The notes below the pieces were generated by a model. The model saw nothing but the letters and a program-made list of their open reading frames with translations. It had not been told where the DNA came from and searched no databases. From contig CAZOMM010000023.1 in assembly GCA_964581165.1 (NCBI GenBank), positions 1-28,739 on the forward strand: 28,739 bases of DNA, in the 5' to 3' direction. A program made the position numbers and the translations under genes. Positions 1-6,919 of the stretch are shown here, one piece after another; within the stretch, counting starts at the first letter, position 1, and the number at the start of each line of letters is the position of its first letter. The stretch is from CAZPAN01 sp964581165 (GTDB taxonomy: Bacteria; Actinomycetota; Coriobacteriia; Coriobacteriales; CADBOM01).

Positions 1-153
1 CGTGGGATAAGGTTTCTTAGCACAAAGTGGGATGCCTCAGAAAATGTTAACGGAATTGATGTGGGGCACCGTGGGATAAGCCAAAAGGCAAGTCTGCAAA
101 CTTGTGTCTGCAAGACTGAATCTGCAAGCTTGAGCCTGCAAGATTGGATTTAT
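1..153. repeat. Upstream region of the DUF3866 gene with a 14-nt tandem array
   Basis: The 11-mer CGTGGGATAAG occurs at 1-11 and again at 70-80. From 94 to about 149 the heptamer CTGCAAR recurs at 94, 108, 122 and 136, exactly every 14 nt, with diverged filler between. The array ends just before the ATG at 154. An open frame in phase with the downstream gene runs through it from a GTG at 61, but its residues only translate the repeat, so I treat this stretch as non-coding leader. No clear promoter was seen. Confidence 0.6.
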
Positions 154-1479
154 ATGCATCAAAGAACAGCAACTGTGCTTCGGATTATCGAAGAGCTGCC
201 AGGTATTCAGCGTCTACAGCTTGATGGCAGCACAAAACATCCAGCCGTCTGCTTGACTTCGCTATCCGGGAGATGTGAGCCAGGGGATCGCGTTTTGCTA
301 AATGTAACAGCAACAACTTTGGGTTTGGGCACCGGGGGCGAAGACTTTGTGATTGCAAGGCAAGAAGGGTCTTTGTTGGAAGGGGATCCGCTGGAAGGGT
401 CTCTGCCGGAAGCACATCAGGAGGAAGGACGGCGACAAGAAGGGGATCTGCAAAAACTCCAAGATCAGCAAGAGGAGTACCAACAAGAGAGACACCAGCA
501 AGAAGGGCACATCATGAAGCTGAGGTATACCCCGCTTCAAACAAATGTGCTTTGCGTAGAGGCTCCGGAATCTCCCTTTCACGAAGCAATGAAAGAGGCA
601 GGCACGATCAAACTTAAAGGCATGCCTGTTGTCTGCTGTGGATTACATAGTCAATTTCCTTTAGTTGCTGCCGGAATTCGTGAGTGCACGCCCGATGCGC
701 GAATAGTTTTGTGTATGACCGATCAAGCATCGCTTGTAGCTCAACACTCCAAGCTGATAGCGGCTAGCCTAGACAAGGGTCTTATCAATCTGTGCATCAC
801 ATGCGGACAAGCAATGGGTGGAAACATAGAAGCAATTAGCCTGCACTCCGCTTTGCTATGTGCTTCTGCCGTACTTCACGCCGATATAGCTATAGTCTCG
901 ATTGGCCCAGGCATAGTAGGAACAGGCACCCCATTTGGACATGGCGGGCTTGCTCAGGCCGAAGCCATAAATGCTGTATCTGCCCTAGACGGTAAGCCCA
1001 TTGCGGTTTGCAGGATCTCATTTGCAGACAGCAGGGAGCGCCACCATGGTATTAGCCACCATTTTATCGAGGCACTGGAAACCTTGACTTTGGCAAGCTG
1101 TGATATTTGCATCCCTGTTGATATTGCTCCCGAGCATTTGTCTACAATCAAACAAAAGCTAGACGGCAGTGGTATTGCTAGTAAGCATCAGATCATTGAG
1201 TTGTCGGCAGGCGAAGACCCTTATGAATGCCGAGGGATATCTGTTACTAGCATGGGACGAAATTACAACAACGATCCGGATTTTTTTAAAGCCGCATTTT
1301 GTGCTGGCCTACACGGCGGATCACTTGCAAAAGCAAGGGCTTCTGGAGCTTCGGAGGCTTCGGGGGATTATGGGTCTTCTGGAGCTTCGGAGGCTTCTGG
1401 AGTTCCCAAAGCTTCGGGTGCTCTGAAGCCTTCTGAGACTCCAGAAACTCCAAGAACTTCAGAGGCTTCCAAGAGATGA
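154..1479 (+). CDS. DUF3866 family protein with two low-complexity repeat expansions
   Basis: Conserved actinobacterial protein of unknown function, commonly found just before xerD. Family hallmarks seen are GLGTGGEDFVIA after an N-terminal beta-rich part, SIGPGIVGTGTPFGHGG, the ISFADSRERHHGISHH stretch and VTSMGRNYNNDPDFF near the end. I start at ATG 154 because the family N-terminus (here MHQRTATVLRI) begins there; a GTG at 61 only adds translated repeat. Two oddities stand out. Residues 71-120 are ten consecutive pentads (EGSLL, EGDPL, EGSLP and so on, becoming Gln-rich), coded by a 15-nt array inserted between two conserved blocks. The last 45 residues are fifteen tripeptides such as SGA and SEA, coded by a 9-nt array that runs exactly to the stop. 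The family assignment is secure by motif; function is unknown and no signal peptide is seen. Confidence 0.85.
   Translation: MHQRTATVLRIIEELPGIQRLQLDGSTKHPAVCLTSLSGRCEPGDRVLLNVTATTLGLGTGGEDFVIARQEGSLLEGDPLEGSLPEAHQEEGRRQEGDLQKLQDQQEEYQQERHQQEGHIMKLRYTPLQTNVLCVEAPESPFHEAMKEAGTIKLKGMPVVCCGLHSQFPLVAAGIRECTPDARIVLCMTDQASLVAQHSKLIAASLDKGLINLCITCGQAMGGNIEAISLHSALLCASAVLHADIAIVSIGPGIVGTGTPFGHGGLAQAEAINAVSALDGKPIAVCRISFADSRERHHGISHHFIEALETLTLASCDICIPVDIAPEHLSTIKQKLDGSGIASKHQIIELSAGEDPYECRGISVTSMGRNYNNDPDFFKAAFCAGLHGGSLAKARASGASEASGDYGSSGASEASGVPKASGALKPSETPETPRTSEASKR
364..513 (+). repeat. Coding 15-nt tandem array, ten units, inside the DUF3866 gene
   Basis: Ten in-phase 15-nt units run from 364 to 513. 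The first three are closest to each other (GAAGGGTCTTTGTTG, GAAGGGGATCCGCTG, GAAGGGTCTCTGCCG) and later ones drift from GAAG to CAAG openings. The frame is kept because the period is a multiple of three, giving pentapeptides that begin with Glu, Lys or Gln. Confidence 0.85.
1342..1476 (+). repeat. Coding 9-nt tandem array, fifteen units, at the DUF3866 C-terminus
   Basis: Fifteen 9-nt units, with TCTGGAGCT and TCGGAGGCT as the commonest forms, run from 1342 to 1476 and stop at the TGA at 1477-1479. A four-unit superrepeat of 36 nt is visible in the first half. The product is a Ser/Glu/Gly/Ala/Pro/Thr tail likely to be disordered. Confidence 0.85.
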
Positions 1480-1503
1480 GCATGCTCTAAGCGGTGTTTT
1501 TAT

Positions 1504-2469
1504 ATGGACAAAACAAACAACACAGAAGCATCAAGCGATTCTCTATCCCCCGCCTTTGAAAGTCTGCTCAAAGAATTCCACTCCTATCTAGCAGTAGAAC
1601 GCGGAGCATCTCCCAATACCTTAGATGCTTACTTAAGAGACAGTTCGCGCTACTGCAAATACCTGTTCCAAGCTGGTATCAAGTACATCAAAGATGTCTC
1701 TAGAGCAGAGATTACAGAATATGTTTCTGTGTTAACACAAAGTGGATTTGCTGCCACAACAGTAGAGAGAACATTAGCTGCGATAAAGGCTTTGCATCGC
1801 TTTGCCCTTGCAGAGGGAATTTGCGACAAAGATCCCGCAGCTACAATTCCACTCCCCAAAACTCCTGACAAACTTCCCAAGCCGCTTTCGATCGAAGAGA
1901 TTTCTCGGGTATTAGATCAGCCATTCCCAGAAGGTGCGGCAGGCCTTAGAGACAAGGCGATACTAGAAATCCTGTATGGCTGTGGGCTTAGAGTCTCTGA
2001 GCTAGTAGGTCTGGATATGAACTCCTTGCACTTATCTCAAGGTTTTTTGCTTGTATTTGGAAAAGGTCACAAAGAAAGAATCACACCAATAGGTGGAACT
2101 GCAATAGCCTCACTTGTCAGTTATTTGCAAGACGGAAGACCTATGCTTCATCAGGCAAATAAACTCCCTTTATCGCCCGAGGCAGTTTTCCTAAACAGCA
2201 GAGGAGGCAGAATAAGCAGACAGTCGATTCATAGCATTGTGGCCAAGTACGGCCAAACGGCAGGGATCGATGGGCTTCATCCACATACCTTTAGGCACTC
2301 ATTTGCAACACATATGCTAGAAGGTGGTGCCGATCTTAGATCCATACAGGAGATCTTGGGGCACAGCAGCATATCGACCACCCAAATATATACACATGTA
2401 GATCGCTCTCACATTCGCGAAGAGTATCTAACATGTCATCCTAGGGCTGGGCATCCTCACGTCGTTTAA
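1504..2469 (+). CDS. xerD: Site-specific tyrosine recombinase XerD
   Basis: Tyrosine recombinase of 321 aa that resolves chromosome dimers at dif together with XerC. An N-terminal SAM-like core-binding domain covers about residues 18-110 and the catalytic domain about 125-315. All catalytic positions are present: Arg163 (GCGLRVSEL), Lys187 (GKGHKER), His261 and Arg264 (HPHTFRHS), His287 (LGHSSI) and the nucleophile Tyr296 (TQIYTHV). The ending around HPRA fits XerD better than a phage integrase. It starts 24 nt after the DUF3866 stop, so the two are probably cotranscribed. Its 3' end overlaps the convergent CTP synthase gene by 29 bp. XerC-type recombinases are the main alternative; the place next to DUF3866 favours XerD. 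Confidence 0.92.
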   Translation: MDKTNNTEASSDSLSPAFESLLKEFHSYLAVERGASPNTLDAYLRDSSRYCKYLFQAGIKYIKDVSRAEITEYVSVLTQSGFAATTVERTLAAIKALHRFALAEGICDKDPAATIPLPKTPDKLPKPLSIEEISRVLDQPFPEGAAGLRDKAILEILYGCGLRVSELVGLDMNSLHLSQGFLLVFGKGHKERITPIGGTAIASLVSYLQDGRPMLHQANKLPLSPEAVFLNSRGGRISRQSIHSIVAKYGQTAGIDGLHPHTFRHSFATHMLEGGADLRSIQEILGHSSISTTQIYTHVDRSHIREEYLTCHPRAGHPHVV

Positions 2470-4069
2470 TCGCAGCTGCTACCAAATCTCTAAACAAGGG
2501 ATGCGGACGAGTTGGACGACTCTTGAACTCAGGATGGGCCTGAGTAGCCACAAACCAAGGATGGTCTGGCAGCTCCACCATCTCGACCAAGCGATCATCG
2601 GGCGAAACTCCCGAGACAACCAAACCGGCATTTATCAAAACTTCGCGATAAGCATTATTTACCTCATAGCGATGCCTATGTCTCTCATAAATAAGCTGCG
2701 AGCCATAAGTTGTATATGCCAAGGTACCCTCGGTAAGCTTGCAGGGATAGGCACCTAGGCGCATGGTGCCACCAAGATCTGCGATATCTTCTTGTTCTGG
2801 CATCAGATCGATAACCGGATGCTCCAGCTCGCCACCATAAAGATCCTCGGTAAACTCGGCCGAAGAAGCTCCTTTGATGCCGGCCACATTGCGAGCAAAT
2901 TCCACAACAGCAGCCTGAAGCCCAAGGCAAATTCCCAAAAACGGCACCTTATTTTCGCGAGCATAGCGTATAGCGGCAATCTTACCCTCAAAGGCCCTAG
3001 AACCAAAACCACCAGGAACTATGATCCCGTCCATATTGCCCAGCATCTTCTCGATGCCATCTGATATTAGGGTTTCGCCATCTACAAGATGAATATTTAC
3101 ATGCCTGTCGTTGTGAACACCTGCATGATAAAGAGCCTCATTTATAGATAGGTATGCATCGGGAAGAGACACATACTTGCCCACCACGGCTATATCAACT
3201 TCACTCTTGCAACAACGTGCCTTCTCAACAAAGGTCTTCCAAGGCTTAAGATCGATACGAGAAATTGGTAGATCAAGAGCTGTAAGCACCTTGGTATCAA
3301 GATTCTGATCGTAAACCAGCAGCGGAACCTCATAAATAGTTGGAGAGTCTTGGCAGGCAACCACATTATCCGGACGCACATCGCAAAACATTGCGATCTT
3401 TTCGCATACCTTATCCGTTATCTCATGATCAGATCTGCAAACAATAAAATCGGGCTGCACCCCTAAAGAACGGAGCTCTTTTACAGAGTGCTGAGTTGGC
3501 TTGGTCTTTACCTCATGAGCCGCGTTGATATAGGGCACCAAAGTCACGTGAATAAAAATCACGTTGTTAGGCCCTTTGGCGGTTTTAAACTGCCTTGCTG
3601 CTTCGATAAAAGGTTGACCTTCGATGTCTCCGATGGTGCCACCAATCTCGGTGATGACAATGTCGGCATTGCTCTGTTCGGCAATCCGATCAATGCGCAT
3701 TTTGATTGCATTGGTTACATGAGGGATAACCTGCACAGTTCCACCCAAAAAGTCGCCCCTGCGCTCCTTAGAGATAAGCGATTGATAAATTGATCCCTGA
3801 GTAAAGTTAGAAGCTCTAGTTAGGTTTTCGTCGATAAAGCGCTCGTAATGCCCAAGATCTAGATCGCCCTCGTGCCCATCATCTGTAACAAAAACCTCAC
3901 CATGTTGGAACGGACTCATAGTTCCAGGATCCACATTCAAATATGGATCCATCTTTAGCATTGTTACCTTATATCCCCTAGCCTTTAAAAGCTGCCCTAT
4001 AGAGGCTGCGGTTATCCCCTTTCCAAGAGATGACACAACACCACCGGTAACAAAAATGAACTTAGCCAT
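2441..4069 (-). CDS. pyrG: CTP synthase
   Basis: Makes CTP from UTP, ATP and glutamine, the last step of de novo pyrimidine nucleotide synthesis. It is 542 aa from the chosen start. The N-terminal synthetase domain opens with FVTGGVVSSLGKG (ATP-binding loop) and has KMDPYLNVDPGTMSP. The C-terminal class I glutamine amidotransferase domain has the nucleophile in FLGICLGLQ (Cys381 from this start) and the HPEF element near the end. I start at ATG 4069 (MAKFIFVTGG): GAGGGT lies just upstream, and an in-frame ATG at 4084 would add only five residues. It converges on xerD with a 29-bp overlap of coding sequence. It is transcribed away from the G3E GTPase gene across about 370 bp. Confidence 0.96.
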   Translation of the reverse strand: MAKFIFVTGGVVSSLGKGITAASIGQLLKARGYKVTMLKMDPYLNVDPGTMSPFQHGEVFVTDDGHEGDLDLGHYERFIDENLTRASNFTQGSIYQSLISKERRGDFLGGTVQVIPHVTNAIKMRIDRIAEQSNADIVITEIGGTIGDIEGQPFIEAARQFKTAKGPNNVIFIHVTLVPYINAAHEVKTKPTQHSVKELRSLGVQPDFIVCRSDHEITDKVCEKIAMFCDVRPDNVVACQDSPTIYEVPLLVYDQNLDTKVLTALDLPISRIDLKPWKTFVEKARCCKSEVDIAVVGKYVSLPDAYLSINEALYHAGVHNDRHVNIHLVDGETLISDGIEKMLGNMDGIIVPGGFGSRAFEGKIAAIRYARENKVPFLGICLGLQAAVVEFARNVAGIKGASSAEFTEDLYGGELEHPVIDLMPEQEDIADLGGTMRLGAYPCKLTEGTLAYTTYGSQLIYERHRHRYEVNNAYREVLINAGLVVSGVSPDDRLVEMVELPDHPWFVATQAHPEFKSRPTRPHPLFRDLVAAAIKRREDAQP

Positions 4070-4438
4070 ACCAACCCTCACCATTACACAAGTTTAGATT
4101 CCCCACAAATAAACCTCAAAGACCTCGACCACAGTGATTCTAGCGCTCAGCTCATCCTTGTACGCTAAGCGATCGTTAAAATGACCTCCTGATCAGTTTC
4201 GCTCGCTGCAGAACTGGTCAGCATCGACATTCTGCACACCCTTTTATGAAAGCCTACCATTATTGAACTTGACCTTTTAACTCTAAGGTAGCGGTGGTTA
4301 ACATAGGGCTAGCATTAAATTAAACTTTTAGGAGATCGAACAAGATTAAACAAGTAAGAGATTAAACAGGCAATGTACAAACATAAATACTGCAATAAAT
4401 AAGTGTTGGCACATAAACCTTGGGAGATGATCAATAAG
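4070..4438. other. Divergent intergenic region with overlapping inverted repeats
   Basis: This 369-bp space must hold the promoters of pyrG (-) and the G3E GTPase gene (+). Seen in it are a short inverted repeat TAGCG/CGCTA (4141-4145, 4163-4167), two interleaved inverted repeats at 4189-4236 (listed separately), and a direct repeat AGATTAAACA at 4343-4352 and 4359-4368. No convincing -35/-10 pair with consensus spacing was found on either strand. The part nearest the GTPase gene is clearly more AT-rich. Confidence 0.5.
4189..4236 (+). promoter_or_regulatory. Interleaved inverted repeats, possible structured leader or operator
   Basis: CTGATCAGTT (4189-4198) pairs with AACTGGTCAG (4212-4221), with one G-U pair if transcribed on +. 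TGCAGAA (4207-4213) pairs perfectly with TTCTGCA (4230-4236). The arms interleave, so the RNA could form alternative hairpins or an H-type pseudoknot. No T-run follows, so it is not an intrinsic terminator. I match it to no known riboswitch. It lies about 200 nt before the GTPase start and could equally be a protein operator. Confidence 0.3.
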
Positions 4439-5050
4439 ATGAGGATTTTGATACTTGGCGGTTTTTTAGGATCGGGAAAAACGAGTATTTTGATTGGCCT
4501 AGCCAAGCATGTTATAGGAGACGATGTTGACCCTAGCGAGGCCAAAGTTGTCATACTAGAAAACGAAATTGGCGAGGTTGGAGTTGACGATGTAGTGCTG
4601 TCGTCGTCTGGCCTCAGTGTTCAAAATATGTTTGCTGGCTGTATTTGCTGCTCTCTATCGGGCGAACTCGTTCCCACTCTCTTCCAACTTCGCGATGAAT
4701 ACTCTCCAGAACTTGTAATCATCGAGTCAACCGGAGTTGCCTGCCCCAAGCAAATCCGAGACACATTGTTATTGGTTATGAAGGAAACTGATATCCGCAT
4801 ATGCACAGTGGTAGATGCCAAACGCTGGGACAGAGTCAAAATTCCATTGTCTACTTTGCTTCAGAGCCAGTTGGCTGATGCCAACACTGTGTTGCTTAAT
4901 AAGATTGACCTCGTAGATGAGGGTGACCCCGAAAGGATTATTGAGGAGCTTCGTGAAATCAATCCAGAACCTAAGTTTGCAAAACTGAGTGCCATGCAAG
5001 AAATTGATCCATCGATTTGGGAGATGGTTTTAGGAGACAGTTGGCAATGA
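4439..5050 (+). CDS. Short G3E-family (CobW-like) P-loop GTPase, probable metallochaperone
   Basis: SIMIBI-class GTPase of 203 aa. It has the P-loop GGFLGSGKT (residues 7-15), the metal-binding CxCC motif of the G3E group (Cys68, Cys70, Cys71 in AGCICCSLSGEL), ESTG as Walker B/G3 (96-99) and NKID (154-157). Family members insert or deliver Zn, Co, Ni or cobalamin-related cofactors. It is shorter than usual CobW/YjiA proteins because the CobW C-terminal domain is missing; it ends soon after the GTPase fold. I start at ATG 4439 (MRILILGG), with GGGAGA about 12 nt upstream; an ATG at 4427 is the alternative. Its TGA overlaps the ATG of the next gene as ATGA, implying translational coupling with the His-rich protein. 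Metal specificity cannot be read; the His-rich partner and nearby nikR make nickel or cobalt plausible. Confidence 0.85.
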   Translation: MRILILGGFLGSGKTSILIGLAKHVIGDDVDPSEAKVVILENEIGEVGVDDVVLSSSGLSVQNMFAGCICCSLSGELVPTLFQLRDEYSPELVIIESTGVACPKQIRDTLLLVMKETDIRICTVVDAKRWDRVKIPLSTLLQSQLADANTVLLNKIDLVDEGDPERIIEELREINPEPKFAKLSAMQEIDPSIWEMVLGDSWQ

Positions 5051-5850
5051 GTACAGAAAACGAGAAGCACAAATGTTGTGGCCGTCACGGACATAACGGA
5101 CATCATGAGCACCACGAACATCACGGACACCATGAGCACCATGTGCTTCACCTACCCAACGAGCAGCACCAACATGACGAACTTCATGTACTCCACGTGC
5201 CTAACGAGCAGCACGAACATGATGTAGACAGTGAGCATCATGAGCATGACAGTGAGTGCTCCAAGCATCATGAACACCATACGCACGGGCATGAACACTG
5301 CTGTAAACACGGCCATGGCCACGGGCATCACGACCACGGCCATGCTGCGCACGAGCATGGGCACGGACATGGCCATGAACATGCGCACGGGGATGAACAT
5401 GAACACGGGTGTGGCCATGAGCACGGCCACGGCCATGCTGCTCACGAGCACGATCACGAACATGCCGCTCACGAGCATGAACACGAGCATGAAAACCGCC
5501 AGCTTTTAAAAAAGGGTGGTTTTGTAGACTACAGCACTCACGAAGGAGCCTCAATTGCATCTGTAAGTGGAAGCATTTCTATGGATGCTGAGAAAGCTCG
5601 CGAAGCCATGCGAGATGCAATGAGTAAGCTGGCTGCCTGGGTAAACGAAAATGAAGGCCTTATCGGACACATCAAATGCTCACTTAGCATCGAGACTGTG
5701 GTTGGAATGTCCATCACCTTAGATGAACTCACAGAACAAGAGTCGCAAGTTCCAAATATCCCAGTTTCTTTTGCATCTATAGTCTTTGGGATAGAGCCAG
5801 ATGTTCTAGCAAATAAGGTGGTCGAGCTGATTGAAGGAACTGTTGCTTAG
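5047..5850 (+). CDS. Histidine-rich metal-binding protein with an unrecognised C-terminal domain
   Basis: A 267-aa protein whose first 150 residues contain 58 histidines, mainly as HEH, HGH and HHEHH runs with Asp, Glu and Gly, plus Cys10, Cys11, Cys71, Cys85, Cys86 and Cys122. Two similar segments around LPNEQHQHDEL and VPNEQHEHDV form an internal repeat. Residues from about 151 to 267 form an ordinary, non-His-rich domain (Lys/Arg at the join, then alternating helices and strands ending in a hydrophobic helix) that I do not recognise. There is no signal peptide or membrane segment, so it is probably cytosolic. The start is ATG 5047, overlapping the GTPase stop. Like the His-rich parts of HypB, SlyD or CooJ, the N-terminus probably stores or buffers Ni, Co or Zn; that role is inferred from composition and from coupling to the GTPase. 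Confidence 0.8.
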   Translation: MSTENEKHKCCGRHGHNGHHEHHEHHGHHEHHVLHLPNEQHQHDELHVLHVPNEQHEHDVDSEHHEHDSECSKHHEHHTHGHEHCCKHGHGHGHHDHGHAAHEHGHGHGHEHAHGDEHEHGCGHEHGHGHAAHEHDHEHAAHEHEHEHENRQLLKKGGFVDYSTHEGASIASVSGSISMDAEKAREAMRDAMSKLAAWVNENEGLIGHIKCSLSIETVVGMSITLDELTEQESQVPNIPVSFASIVFGIEPDVLANKVVELIEGTVA

Positions 5851-5874
5851 TCTAATTGGCCTATAAAGAACTCT

Positions 5875-6906
5875 ATGTTAAACAGAAATGACAGGTTTAT
5901 TGGGCGGGTGGGCAATAGCACCGAATCCTTCGACACAACTAAGCTGCTGCTGGGCATAGACATAGGCGGCAGCTTTATAAAGATCGGAATTGTCAATTCA
6001 GACAGCCACAATTTGCTAAAGACAATCTCTATTGCTACTCCTGATCTTTCAAAATCTCGCTCTTGTACCGAGCTTGCCCAAACAGCGGCAAATTTGCTGG
6101 ATGATATTGCCAGCTCAGCTGAGCTTGGGGCAAACTCAACCTCAGCTGAGCTTGAGGCAATAGGCATAGCTATACCTGGAGTTGTAAACAACAAAGATCA
6201 AATCGAGATGCTCCCAAACGCAAACATCAAGCCGTCTTTGCTGTCTGAGGCACTCATAGAAGCGTTGGGGAATGTGCCCGTATCTTTTTGCAACGATGCA
6301 AATGCAGCTTCTGTGGGTGAGATGCTTGCTGGAGCAGCAAAGCAATTTGAAACTTTCGTTCTTATCACAATAGGAACTGGCATTGGTGCCGGACTTGTAA
6401 TCAATGGCACTCCCCTGCTTGGACATCATGGAGCAGCAGGAGAAATTGGACATCTCAAAATCAAAGACACAGGCCCTGCGTGTGGCTGTGGTGGACAAGC
6501 TTGCCTTGAGCAATATGCCTCGGCCAGAGCTCTAGCGCAAAATGCTCAAGCAATAGCAGCAGATATGGGTCTTGACCCCAAATCCTCAAATTACACAAAC
6601 GCAAAAGCTGTACTCATCTCTTCAATGAATGGCGATAAGGCAGCACTGCTTGCAGTACAAACTATGTGTGAGATGCTGGCAAGGGCCATGGCTTCGATAA
6701 GTTGCCTAATAGATCCTCAAGCAATCATTATCGGTGGAGGAATTTCACAAACTCCCGAAGCATTCTTAGAAATACTCAGGGGCTACTATAGGCAATATGC
6801 CATTCCTGCGTGCAAAGATACCTTGATTATCACGGCCGAACTCGGCAACACTGCAGGCATGATAGGTGCTGCACACATAGCAAGACAAGCCAACCAAATC
6901 GCTTGA
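5875..6906 (+). CDS. ROK-family glucokinase
   Basis: Sugar kinase of the ROK family, probably ATP-dependent glucose phosphorylation, 343 aa and cytosolic. Seen are the N-terminal phosphate-binding loop LLGIDIGGSFIKIGIV, a catalytic region with CNDANAASVGE, ITIGTGIGAGLVINGTPLLG, and the ROK zinc site made of GHL plus CGCGGQAC (His and three Cys). A second glycine loop IIIGGGISQTPE lies near the C-terminus. The ATG at 5875 has only a weak AAAGAA upstream. A 27-nt duplication (6114-6160) adds a repeated SAEL segment between the N-terminal loops. The GH3 beta-glucosidase follows after 13 nt, and the pair would turn imported beta-glucosides into glucose 6-phosphate. Other ROK kinases (fructose, N-acetylmannosamine) are possible; the neighbour favours glucose. 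Confidence 0.85.
   Translation: MLNRNDRFIGRVGNSTESFDTTKLLLGIDIGGSFIKIGIVNSDSHNLLKTISIATPDLSKSRSCTELAQTAANLLDDIASSAELGANSTSAELEAIGIAIPGVVNNKDQIEMLPNANIKPSLLSEALIEALGNVPVSFCNDANAASVGEMLAGAAKQFETFVLITIGTGIGAGLVINGTPLLGHHGAAGEIGHLKIKDTGPACGCGGQACLEQYASARALAQNAQAIAADMGLDPKSSNYTNAKAVLISSMNGDKAALLAVQTMCEMLARAMASISCLIDPQAIIIGGGISQTPEAFLEILRGYYRQYAIPACKDTLIITAELGNTAGMIGAAHIARQANQIA
6114..6160 (+). repeat. In-frame 27-nt duplication in the glucokinase gene
   Basis: The 20-mer CTCAGCTGAGCTTGGGGCAA at 6114 recurs at 6141 with one change, a spacing of 27 nt, so nine residues are inserted without breaking the frame. The first copy sits in a perfect 14-bp palindrome AGCTCAGCTGAGCT (6113-6126). Confidence 0.7.
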
Positions 6907-6919
6907 GAGGGGAAGCGGG

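Noticed and set aside
5152..5490. 112-aa hydrophobic open frame on - opposite the His-rich gene, and other frames in the same stretch
   Set aside because: Met/Val/Leu richness is the complement of CAT/CAC and GAG/GAA codons. No start signal; it is a shadow of the His-rich coding repeat.
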